The notes under the pieces: generated by a model
Seen by the model: the letters and a program-made list of their open reading frames with translations, nothing else
The model's database searches: none
What the model was told of the DNA's origin: nothing
Made by a program: the position numbers and the translations under genes
Shown: positions 8,429 through 17,200 of the stretch, one piece after another
How positions within the stretch are numbered: position 1 is the first letter of the stretch
Layout: every line of letters begins with the position of its first letter
Origin: Dysgonomonas sp. 520
GTDB taxonomy: Bacteria; Bacteroidota; Bacteroidia; Bacteroidales; Dysgonomonadaceae
DNA: 34,378 nt
Assembly (NCBI RefSeq): GCF_010501095.1
Contig: NZ_QVMP01000028.1
Span: forward strand, 1 to 34,378
Direction: 5' to 3'

Positions 8429-9334
8429 TCACACTGATCTTAAATGAACATTTCCTGCGTCTACCTTCAGCTTATACATTGCTCCTTGCATCAGCGGATA
8501 GTTTTCCTTTACATGACCAACAGGAAAGTTGAAAACAACCGGATAGTTATAATCTTTTGTCATTTCAAGAATAGACTCACACATTGTTTTTCGCATCGAG
8601 GGGTCTTCTTCACATTCCGAAAATTGCCCGACAATCAATCCTTTTATCTTCGACAGAATACCCGACAAGCGCAAATTCCACATCATCCGGTCTATTTTGT
8701 AGGGACTTTCTGCAATATCTTCAATAAACAAGATCCCGTTTTCGGGTAAGGACAAATACGGAGTACCTGTTAATGCGCTCAGAACCGCCAGATTTCCGCC
8801 AAACAGCCTGCCTGTAACATCTCCTTCTACATTCTGACTGTGAGGCATGACCTCGTAGCGATGCCTGCCCTCAAACATGGTTTCTCTCAGATATAAACTA
8901 GCCTGATCAGAAGGGTTTTCTGAAAGATGCCGAGCCATAGGAGCATGTAGGGAAATTATTTTTTGGCTCAGGAATGCAAGGTGTAAAGCCGTAATGTCGC
9001 TATATCCGACCAGCCATTTGGGGTGTAGTCTTACTTTTTCAAAGTTTATGTTTTCCAGCAATTGCACAACGCCATATCCACCCCGAGAGCAGAATATCAG
9101 CCTAACGTCTTCTGCATCCATTGCGTTTTGCAAATCAGACAAGCGTTGCTCCACCGTTCCGGCATATCTTCCATAGTCATTCTCTGCATGAGGTGCTATC
9201 TCCACAATCAACCCCCAGCTTTCGAGCACGCTTTTTGCCTGATGAAGATATAAAGCACCAATATTTCCCGATGGAGATACAATTATGGCTTTATCGCCTG
9301 CTTTAAGTTTTGGCGGAACAATGTAATCTGACAT
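8429..9334 (-). CDS. LD-carboxypeptidase (peptidase family S66, LdcA/MccF-like)
   Basis: A 301-aa serine peptidase of family S66. Members remove the terminal D-alanine from murein tetrapeptides in recycling, or give immunity to microcin C (MccF). The catalytic triad is visible: Ser112 in GYSDITALH, Glu205 in FIEDIAESP and His274 in VGHVKENYPLMQGA, close to the spacing of characterised LdcA (115/217/285). No signal peptide is present, so it should be cytoplasmic. I chose the ATG at 9332-9334 (MSDYIVPPKL) over the upstream ATG at 9362-9364, because a TATATTTG promoter box lies between them and a transcript from it would not include the upstream codon. Murein recycling is the likelier role. Confidence 0.9.
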   Translation of the reverse strand: MSDYIVPPKLKAGDKAIIVSPSGNIGALYLHQAKSVLESWGLIVEIAPHAENDYGRYAGTVEQRLSDLQNAMDAEDVRLIFCSRGGYGVVQLLENINFEKVRLHPKWLVGYSDITALHLAFLSQKIISLHAPMARHLSENPSDQASLYLRETMFEGRHRYEVMPHSQNVEGDVTGRLFGGNLAVLSALTGTPYLSLPENGILFIEDIAESPYKIDRMMWNLRLSGILSKIKGLIVGQFSECEEDPSMRKTMCESILEMTKDYNYPVVFNFPVGHVKENYPLMQGAMYKLKVDAGNVHLRSV

Positions 9335-9351
9335 AAGATATAATTTTACAT

Positions 9352-9359
9352 CAAATATA
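9352..9359 (-). promoter_or_regulatory. putative -7 promoter box for the LD-carboxypeptidase gene
   Basis: On the minus strand this reads TATATTTG and sits 17 bases before the chosen ATG, inside what a longer reading frame would count as coding. It therefore decides the start. Confidence 0.5.
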
Positions 9360-9406
9360 ATCATTTACCTTTCCAAACCCAGAGCAAACGCATCAAAAAT
9401 GAGTCT

Positions 9407-9452
9407 ATGACTCGTCCTATAAAACCTGTAACAATTTTTTAGGACGAGTCAT
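9407..9452 (-). terminator. 13-bp perfect inverted repeat, likely terminator of the OPT-lipoprotein operon
   Basis: ATGACTCGTCCTA (9407-9419) and TAGGACGAGTCAT (9440-9452) are exact complements around a 20-base loop. The hairpin starts 9 bases past the lipoprotein stop codon in the direction of transcription, with a short T-run (CATTTTT) seven bases later. The loop is longer than in most intrinsic terminators, so a protein-binding palindrome is an alternative. Confidence 0.55.
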
Positions 9453-9461
9453 CTGTTTGTA

Positions 9462-9857
9462 TTAATTAGAAACTTTAGTAAAGGTTTCGTTTCCGTCACG
9501 CCATTTTATTGTCAATTTATTGCCTGACAATATGCAAAATACGTTTACTTTGCGCCACCCATCAGTTTCATCGTATTCTTCAATTTCAATAGATGTTCGT
9601 TCGGGAGAAGTGTATTTTCTTAATTTGTATGCTCCATAATCTGTTCTTGAAAGAATATTATTTGTACCCTTTTGATAAACATATCTTTTCATTTGACTGT
9701 TCTCGAAAGTCATAACAATAGAATCGACAGATAATGTTTGCTGCCAAATCCCATTCAATAAAGAAGGGCTTACGTAGTCGTAATCATATTCCGAGTCATC
9801 GCAAGCAATAAAAAAGAAAGGAATGCATACTATAAGTAATAAATAGAGCCTGTTCAT
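9462..9857 (-). CDS. small lipoprotein of unknown function
   Basis: A 131-aa protein with a signal peptide ending in the lipobox FFFIAC (Cys19), so an envelope lipoprotein. The mature part starts with an acidic, tyrosine-rich stretch (DDSEYDYDY) and continues as predicted beta-strands with a GIWQQTL opening and an LTIKW segment near the end. This pattern recalls small lipocalin-like lipoproteins of Bacteroidales, but I cannot name a family. It begins 12 bases after the OPT transporter gene, so the two are almost surely cotranscribed. A role with that transporter is possible but unproven. Confidence 0.75.
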   Translation of the reverse strand: MNRLYLLLIVCIPFFFIACDDSEYDYDYVSPSLLNGIWQQTLSVDSIVMTFENSQMKRYVYQKGTNNILSRTDYGAYKLRKYTSPERTSIEIEEYDETDGWRKVNVFCILSGNKLTIKWRDGNETFTKVSN

Positions 9858-9869
9858 ATAAAATTTATT

Positions 9870-11891
9870 TTAAATATTATCCTTTTTTGCACTCAATGCC
9901 GATTTTGCCAGATAAAGGATGATTGCGGCGTATGCAACCAATGCTAATATTTGCGCCCAATCTCCTTCAACCCATTCTTTATTCATGAAGTCGGCTCCGG
10001 CAAATTTCATTGTAGCACTCACAACACCCATCAACGCACCACCTGCAATAAACCCTGAGGCAAGAAGCGTTCCTTTTTCGAGGCGGGCAGTATTTAGTGC
10101 TTCATCTTTGCTTCTGCTTCCTACATACCAACTTACTGCGCCTCCTATCAACAATGGCACATTCAATTGAAGAGGAATAAACATACCCAGAGCGAAAGCC
10201 AACGCAGGCACATTAAAAAATGTCAACAGCAGAGCTATTGCCGCTCCAATTCCATACAAAATCCAAGGAGCACCTGTACCCGACATCAACGGGTCTATAA
10301 CCGCCGCCATTGCATTGGCCTGAGGCGCAACCAAAGCACCTTCTCCCGTAAATCCGTAGGTTTTGTTCAATATTATCATCACACCTCCCACGGTAGCCGC
10401 CGAAACCAATGTTCCCAAAAATTTCCACGATTGCTGTTTTGCAGGTGTTGAGCCTAACCAATAACCGATTTTAAGGTCGGTAATAAAACCTCCCGCCATT
10501 GACAATGCCGTACAAACAACACCGCCTATAATCAGAGCCGAAACCATTCCGGCCGTACCTTTCAATCCTACGGCAACCATCACCACAGAAGCAAGTATCA
10601 GTGTCATCAATGTCATTCCCGAAACGGGATTTGTTCCCACAATGGCAATTGCATTTGCAGCAACCGTAGTAAACAAGAATGCGATTATAGCAACCACAGC
10701 AATTCCCACAAGGGCATATACCAGATTGTGTATCACACCCAAATAGAAGAACAGGAATGTAACAATCAAAGCGATAATTACACCTATCGAAATTATCTTC
10801 ATCGGAAGGTCGCGTTGTGTACGTTTATCTACCTGAGCACCTTCCTTTTTTCCACCCTTCAATTCTTTAGAAGCCAAACCTACCGCACTCCTGATTATAG
10901 GCCACGATTTCACTATACCGATAATACCTGCCATGGCAATACCTCCAATACCTATGTGGCGAGCCATTTCAGAAAATATGTCTTCGGGGATGGCAGAGGC
11001 TATGCCTCCGGTCAATTTTCCTCCCTCAAGATATGGAGCAGGATTTATTGACTGCAAAAGAGAGTCGCCCAACAGCGGAATAAGCGGAACCAATACGAAC
11101 CACACCAAAGCCGACCCGGCACAAATGATGGCTGCATATTTCAGCCCGACAATATATCCTAGTCCCAGCACCGCAGCACCAACATTCACACTGAACAAAA
11201 CTTTTGCCTTGCTGGCAACCGCATCACCAAAAGGCAATACTCTGGAAGTGAAGGTTTCCGACCATGCACCGAAGGTTGCAATAACAAAGTCGTAAAGACC
11301 TCCGATCACACCTGCCATGATAAGCGGTTTTGCCTGGCTTCCGCCTTTTTCTCCCGAAATGAGGACTTGAGTAGTTGCCGTCGCTTCAGGGAAAGGATAT
11401 TTTCCATGCATTTCGGAGACAAAATACTTGCGGAAAGGAATCAGGAATAGAATACCTAATATACCTCCCAGCAATGAACTCATAAACACCTGAAAGAAAT
11501 TGACAGATATCTCTGGATATTTTGCCTGGAGGATATATAATGCAGGCAATGTGAAAATTGCCCCTGCCACTATTACACCACTGCTTGCGCCAATGGATTG
11601 GATGATAATGTTCTCGCCCAAGGCATTCTTGCGTTTTGTGGCACTCGAAAGTCCCACTGCTATAATAGCAATCGGAATCGCCGCTTCAAACACTTGTCCC
11701 ACTTTCAGCCCCAGATAAGCGGCTGCCGCACTAAACAAAACAGCCATCAACAAACCCCAGGTTACCGACCATGGCGTCACTTCTTTCGGATTCGAATCGG
11801 CTGGCATCAGAGGTTTATATTCTTCACCCTCTTTCAATTCTCTAAAGGCATTTTCAGGTAGCCCGGTTACCTTTTCTTCTTCTGCTTTCAC
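9870..11891 (-). CDS. OPT-family oligopeptide/metal-chelate transporter
   Basis: A 673-aa inner-membrane protein with about 14-16 hydrophobic segments along its whole length. It matches bacterial members of the oligopeptide transporter (OPT) superfamily, as in PWSVTWGLLMAVLFSAAAAYLGLKVGQ near the N-terminus (about 41-67, quoted in part), an IQSIGASSG segment and FPEATATTQVL. Such transporters import small peptides or metal chelates with protons. The frame opens with GTG at 11889-11891; an in-frame TAA lies 18 bases upstream and no ATG occurs until about residue 30, so GTG is the best start. It is the first gene of an operon with the small lipoprotein downstream. The substrate is unknown. Confidence 0.92.
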   Translation of the reverse strand: MKAEEEKVTGLPENAFRELKEGEEYKPLMPADSNPKEVTPWSVTWGLLMAVLFSAAAAYLGLKVGQVFEAAIPIAIIAVGLSSATKRKNALGENIIIQSIGASSGVIVAGAIFTLPALYILQAKYPEISVNFFQVFMSSLLGGILGILFLIPFRKYFVSEMHGKYPFPEATATTQVLISGEKGGSQAKPLIMAGVIGGLYDFVIATFGAWSETFTSRVLPFGDAVASKAKVLFSVNVGAAVLGLGYIVGLKYAAIICAGSALVWFVLVPLIPLLGDSLLQSINPAPYLEGGKLTGGIASAIPEDIFSEMARHIGIGGIAMAGIIGIVKSWPIIRSAVGLASKELKGGKKEGAQVDKRTQRDLPMKIISIGVIIALIVTFLFFYLGVIHNLVYALVGIAVVAIIAFLFTTVAANAIAIVGTNPVSGMTLMTLILASVVMVAVGLKGTAGMVSALIIGGVVCTALSMAGGFITDLKIGYWLGSTPAKQQSWKFLGTLVSAATVGGVMIILNKTYGFTGEGALVAPQANAMAAVIDPLMSGTGAPWILYGIGAAIALLLTFFNVPALAFALGMFIPLQLNVPLLIGGAVSWYVGSRSKDEALNTARLEKGTLLASGFIAGGALMGVVSATMKFAGADFMNKEWVEGDWAQILALVAYAAIILYLAKSALSAKKDNI

Positions 11892-11942
11892 AAATCTATT
11901 TTTTTAAGATTAAGAATTTGTTGTTTTTTAACCCAATTGGTG

Positions 11943-11950
11943 CAAATCTA
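11943..11950 (-). promoter_or_regulatory. putative -7 promoter box for the OPT operon
   Basis: On the minus strand this reads TAGATTTG. The same octamer recurs at 11891-11898, overlapping the GTG start; only the distal copy can give a transcript that includes the start codon, with a leader near 45 nt. Confidence 0.4.
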
Positions 11951-12017
11951 CATTTATTTTTCGAAAGTCAGAAGAAAATAGGCTTAAGAAAGAAACCTTA
12001 TCTCGTCTTATTTTGTT

Positions 12018-12025
12018 TACATTTG
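12018..12025 (+). promoter_or_regulatory. putative -7 promoter box for rnr
   Basis: TACATTTG lies 22 bases before the ATG at 12048. It makes the short leader typical of Bacteroidetes and supports that ATG over the in-frame TTG at 12039. Confidence 0.45.
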
Positions 12026-12047
12026 CGAATAATGTAAATTGAATATT

Positions 12048-14195
12048 ATGAGTAAAAAGAAAATACCACAAAAAAACACCAAACGGAAAAAAAAGACAGA
12101 ACTGGTTACTGCCGTAATTAATTTTTTCAATAATAATATCGACAAATCGTACAATTATAAACAAATTGCTGCCGATTTAGGTATAAAAACACAACCCGAA
12201 AAGTTACTCTTGATGAGTATACTTGACGATCTGGCCACAGACGCGTTTATTATTGTTACTGACAGGGGCAAATTCAAATCGAATACCAGAGGGCTTTTCC
12301 TTGAAGGACATTTCGAACGGAGAAGCAATGGCAAGAACTTCTTTGTGCCCGAAGATGAAGGAGAAAATATATTTGTTGCCGAACGAAACTCCAAGCATGC
12401 TATGAACGGAGACAAAGTCCGTATTCAAATGTTAGCACGGCGTAAGGGGCGTGACCCGGAAGGTGAAGTCATCGAAATTCTTGAACGTAAACAGACCCGT
12501 TTCGTAGGAACATTAAGCGTGCAAAAACACTTTGCATTTCTTGAAATGGACAGCAAGATTCTGGCTAACGACATTTTCATTCCAAGCGACAAGCTAAAGG
12601 ATGGAAAATCAGGAGATAAAGCCCTCGTTGAGATAATAGAATGGCCCGAGAAAGCAAAGAACCCCATAGGCGAAGTTGTTGACATACTTGGCGTTTCGGG
12701 CACAAACGACGCTGAGATGCACGCCATTCTGGCCGAATTTGGTTTGCCATACAAGTACCCCGAAAAAGTGGAAGAGGAAGCCAATAAGATTTCGGATGTG
12801 ATTACGGAAGAAGAAATTGCCAAACGTGAAGATTTCCGCCAGATAACAACTTTTACCATAGACCCTCGTGATGCCAAAGACTTTGATGATGCCCTGTCGA
12901 TCCGCAAACTTGAAAACGGAAACTGGGAAGTTGGGGTACACATTGCCGATGTTACACATTATGTAGAAGAAGGAAGCATTATAGACAAAGAAGGTGAAGA
13001 ACGAGCCACATCTGTCTATCTGGTAGACAGAACCATACCTATGCTGCCCGAACGGCTCAGCAATGGACTGTGTTCACTTCGCCCGAATGAAGAAAAGCTC
13101 TGTTATTCTGCCATCTTCGAGATGAACGATGAAGCCAAAGTGAAAAAATCTCGTATTGTGAGGACGGTCATAAACTCTGACCGCCGATTCACTTACGAAG
13201 AAGCTCAGGATATAATAGAAACAGGAGAAGGAGACTTTAAGGAGGAGGTGTTGACTCTCGACAAGCTGGCTAAAAAACTTCGTGCAAAACGCTTCGAAGA
13301 TGGAGCAATCGCTTTCGACAGGCAGGAAGTCCGCTTCGAAATCGACGAAAAGGGAAAGCCTGTCAGCGTGTATTTCAAAGAACAAAAAGATTCGAACAAA
13401 CTGATCGAGGAATTTATGCTTCTGGCAAACAGGACGGTTGCCGAATTTGTGGGAAGAGTTCCTAAAAGCAAAAAGGCTAAAACCTTTGTCTATCGTGTCC
13501 ACGATTTGCCTAACCCCGATAAAATGCAAAATCTTTCCGAGTTTATCCGACGTTTTGGCTACAAAATAAAGACAGGAGGCAGCAATACCACCGTTTCTAA
13601 ATCTATTAACAAGCTGTTGGACGATGTTCAGAACAAGCCGGAAGAGAACCTGATTTCAACCATCGCCATACGTGCTATGGCTAAGGCTGTTTATACAACG
13701 TCAAACATAGGTCATTATGGATTGGCTTTCGACTATTATACACATTTCACGTCTCCCATTCGCCGATATCCGGACATGATGGTTCATCGTCTGCTCACAA
13801 AATATATTGACGGAGGCAGAAGCGTCAATAAGGAACATTGCGAACAAGAGTGCAAACACTGTTCGGATATGGAACAATTGGCTTCTAATGCCGAACGAGC
13901 TTCTATCAAGTATAAACAAGTTGAATTTATGTCCGACAAAATCGGGCGCGAATTTAAAGCCATCATTTCAGGCTTAACCGAATGGGGTATTTATGCCGAA
14001 ATTGAGGAAAACAAGTGTGGAGGACTCATTCCTATGCGGGAACTTGATGACGACTTCTACGAATTTGACGAAAAAAACTATCGCTTGAAGGGCAGAAGAA
14101 CAAGACGCGAGTTCAGATTGGGTGAAGAAATTCAAATTAAAGTTGTGAGGGCAAATCTGGAAAGGAAACAGCTCGATTTCACATTAGTTGATTAA
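12048..14195 (+). CDS. rnr: ribonuclease R, 3'-5' exoribonuclease
   Basis: A 715-aa cytoplasmic exoribonuclease that degrades structured RNA to mononucleotides, with roles in mRNA decay and rRNA/tRNA quality control. A lysine-rich N-terminus leads into a winged-helix region (about 20-80), two cold-shock OB folds (about 80-230), the RNB catalytic core (about 255-590) and an S1 domain (about 630-712). The metal-binding signature DPRDAKDFDDA puts aspartates at 272, 275, 278, 280 and 281, and YTHFTSPIRRYPD marks the second RNB motif. I take the ATG at 12048 as the start; a TTG nine bases upstream is in frame but would lie very close to the promoter box. It is transcribed alone, towards a hairpin terminator shared with the convergent phosphatase gene. 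Confidence 0.97.
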   Translation: MSKKKIPQKNTKRKKKTELVTAVINFFNNNIDKSYNYKQIAADLGIKTQPEKLLLMSILDDLATDAFIIVTDRGKFKSNTRGLFLEGHFERRSNGKNFFVPEDEGENIFVAERNSKHAMNGDKVRIQMLARRKGRDPEGEVIEILERKQTRFVGTLSVQKHFAFLEMDSKILANDIFIPSDKLKDGKSGDKALVEIIEWPEKAKNPIGEVVDILGVSGTNDAEMHAILAEFGLPYKYPEKVEEEANKISDVITEEEIAKREDFRQITTFTIDPRDAKDFDDALSIRKLENGNWEVGVHIADVTHYVEEGSIIDKEGEERATSVYLVDRTIPMLPERLSNGLCSLRPNEEKLCYSAIFEMNDEAKVKKSRIVRTVINSDRRFTYEEAQDIIETGEGDFKEEVLTLDKLAKKLRAKRFEDGAIAFDRQEVRFEIDEKGKPVSVYFKEQKDSNKLIEEFMLLANRTVAEFVGRVPKSKKAKTFVYRVHDLPNPDKMQNLSEFIRRFGYKIKTGGSNTTVSKSINKLLDDVQNKPEENLISTIAIRAMAKAVYTTSNIGHYGLAFDYYTHFTSPIRRYPDMMVHRLLTKYIDGGRSVNKEHCEQECKHCSDMEQLASNAERASIKYKQVEFMSDKIGREFKAIISGLTEWGIYAEIEENKCGGLIPMRELDDDFYEFDEKNYRLKGRRTRREFRLGEEIQIKVVRANLERKQLDFTLVD

Positions 14196-14223
14196 CAGTA
14201 TCTTCTTCTGACATATTATAGAT

Positions 14224-14254
14224 AAGGAGCCATCCCCAAAAAGGATGGCTCCTT
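14224..14254. terminator. bidirectional hairpin terminator between rnr and the phosphatase gene (repeat copy B)
   Basis: AAGGAGCCATCC (14224-14235) pairs perfectly with GGATGGCTCCTT (14243-14254) around the loop CCAAAAA. A T-run (GATTTTT) follows on the plus strand. It stands between two convergent stop codons and should serve rnr at least. It is a near-copy of the hairpin at 6446-6478. Confidence 0.85.
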
Positions 14255-14277
14255 GATTTTTGATATTAATCTTGATT

Positions 14278-17200
14278 TTATTTCTTTATCATTTTTACAG
14301 TTTTTGCCTGTCCATCTTTTTTCACATGAAAAAAGTATACACCGGATGACAGATTCTCTAAGCGTATTGTTTCTTCAGCGCCTGCAATCTTTTGGGAGTG
14401 TACCATTGTGCCTGTTACATCCATTATTTGCAATGTGCTGTCTTCTGCATTTGCTATACGCACCACGTCTGCAAACGGATTGGGGGATATTGTCAGGTCT
14501 GAGGCAGAAACGTCTTCGATTCCGACTTTATTATACTCAAATTCTACGGTTATGGTTGATGCAGCCTCCAAGCCAAATAGTGTGAAGGTGTTTTTTGCAT
14601 CACCTACTACCGAGCCATTCAGCTTCCACTCTTTCACTTTGTAGTCGGTATCGGGTGTTGCCGTGAAAACAATATATCTATCGTCTGCTATTTGATTTCC
14701 GGTAGTTATCGCCGTACCATCTACAGTAGCCGTAAGTGTACCGTTGCCGCTTACCGTATTGAAGTTGACTGCATAGTTGTTGATTTCTGACGCATACAAT
14801 GTAAAACATTCATTATCTACAATTTCATTGCTTCCGTTTCTTACCGTAAAGGTTATTTTTTTACCATCAACCTCACCAAATACCCATCGTTGGCTATTGC
14901 CGTCGGAAGGGCGCATGCCGCCGAGTTGCCAATGCATAGTTCCGGCACCTTTAACGGGCGCTGCTGTACGTGTATAAGAAGATGGTGTCCAAACATTGTT
15001 TTTAACTTGTACACGACGGAACGTATGCCCATGTCCGCAGAATACTATCTGCACATTGTGTTTATCCAATACCGGACCCAATGTGGCTAAGGCAGTTGAG
15101 GTGAAAGATGAGTTAGGTATTTCGTAGTGAAGAGTAACAATCTTCCATGTTTTATCGGCATGTAGGGTCATTACCTCATCCATCCATTTTGCCTGTTCCG
15201 TTTGACGAGCAAGGGCAGTATAACCTCCACCTTTGTGTTCCCAATCCAAACCGATAACCAACATATTGCCGTATACGGTGGCGTATGAGCCGTCGCCTAT
15301 TTTGTCAATATCGTAGTTGGGTGATGGCTGCAAAGTTGGATGCGCATTCAGGAATTTTATGATTTTAGCGTTTTCCGTACCCATATATTCATGATTTCCG
15401 TAAGCGGCAGTCAGGTCTATATTTGCAAAACCGGAACGCTGATCGAACAATTGCGAATAGTATGAGTGATATCCCCAATTGTTGTCGTTGTCAACAATAT
15501 CTCCTACATTCAAACTGAAGAAAGGTTTTGTAGGCAATGCCTCAAGGGTTGTAGCTGCCGCCAGCCAATGAGCCATGTCGGAAGTACTGGTTGCCTGTAA
15601 ATCTCCATAAGCACTGAAAGAGAATTTGTTGGTGACAGTGGTGGTGGTAAATTCCCGTGTGGGCGACCAGTTTGTACCGTCTCCCAACTGATAAATGTAG
15701 TCTGTTCCGGGTTCTAATCCGGTAACTGTAACCTTACTGCCTTTGGTGACTGCGTTTCCGGCATCAAACTCAAGTATTTCGGAAATACCGGTGTGTTGTA
15801 CGAAACTACTTTCTCCGTCTGCTTTTTTTGCAATCTTTATAATGACGGGATCTAAAGTTGTAACAGGATTCGACATCCATACAATGGTTTTCGATGTGGT
15901 TGGGTCGATAGTTGTACCGGAACGTATGGACGATGGGATATTTGTCAACTGTGGGGTTAATGTCCGCACTATGCTTGTATATGAGAATTTGCCATCTTTT
16001 CCGGCATACATATCAATGGCTTGCTGAGATGTGGTGAAGTTGAATAATGCCACACCGTTTGCGTCTGTTGTTCCCGAAATGGAATTGGCATATACAGTAG
16101 CGCCTGACACGGGATTTCCGGAAAGGTCGGTCACCAATACTTCTCCGTCAGTTCCTACAATGCGTTTAAGAACTGTAAAATTATAAGTTGACAATGCGGG
16201 TTTTGAAAAAGCGGCAAATAATGAGAATGGTTCGGTTACATCATCGCTATATTTTGCAGTTGACAAAACAGGATTGCACCTGATCGCATCGCTGGAGATA
16301 CAGCTTTCAGGAATGTTTATCTTAATGGTGGCAAGAGTCTCCACTGCAGAGGCCGTATGATCATTTTCCAGATGTATTGTCAGTTGGCGGCTGGTGGTGT
16401 TGAAATTGAAAGATTTGTTCGTAACCGATGGCGCAAATACAACACCGTTTGTTGCATCGATAGAACCAAGCGTACCCAATTCGATAGTAATATCCAATTC
16501 TTTAATGTCTTGAGATTTGTTGGTGTTTATTTTCATTTCAAACATGTTGCCAACGTGCGCTTCATTGTCAGGCACAAGTGTAATGGTAGTAGCTTCTACA
16601 CTAGGGTCGTCTACCGTAAATGTAGCCGTGCTAGTTTGCATATTCCCGAAATTGTCTTCTACATGTGCCACAACCGTATGTGTTCCATTACGCAACTTCA
16701 AGCCCGTAAGTGTTGCTGTGGTGGCATCCGACGTAAAGTTGGCGTCTCCGGTTTTATAAAGAACCCCGTCTACCGTAAAGCAGGCACTGGATGCGTTTAT
16801 TCCGCTGCTCTCGGCACTGCCTCCGGTATCACTATATGCAGCCGACAGTGTAATTGCTCCTGTCTGAAGGGTTGCGCCGGATAATGCTGTGCCGTTTCCT
16901 GTCAAACTGCTTATCGTAGGCTTGCTTACGTCTTCCGCAACAGTAGTAACACGGATGTTATCAATAATGAAATAGCCTTTTGTCAATTGTTTTCCTCCGG
17001 TTCCCGAACCCGCTTGAAGAAGCCTGAACATTCCGTAAGAAGGTGTTGTTTTGGAAGGAGGTCCCATCTTTTTATTCGTATGGTCAGCAGGGATAATAAA
17101 TTCGTGATATTTCCATCCTGTCCAATAGGTGTATGATATTTCATTTCCGAAGACAGTAATATATCCTGCATCTACACCCGGAGTGCTACCCGGAGGCGTA

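Noticed and set aside
9335-9364. Longer N-terminus for the LD-carboxypeptidase (start at 9364)
   Set aside because: A TATATTTG promoter box lies between the two start codons, and family similarity begins after the internal ATG.
12039-12047. TTG start for RNase R
   Set aside because: The ATG three codons later fits better with the promoter box spacing and gives a normal N-terminus.
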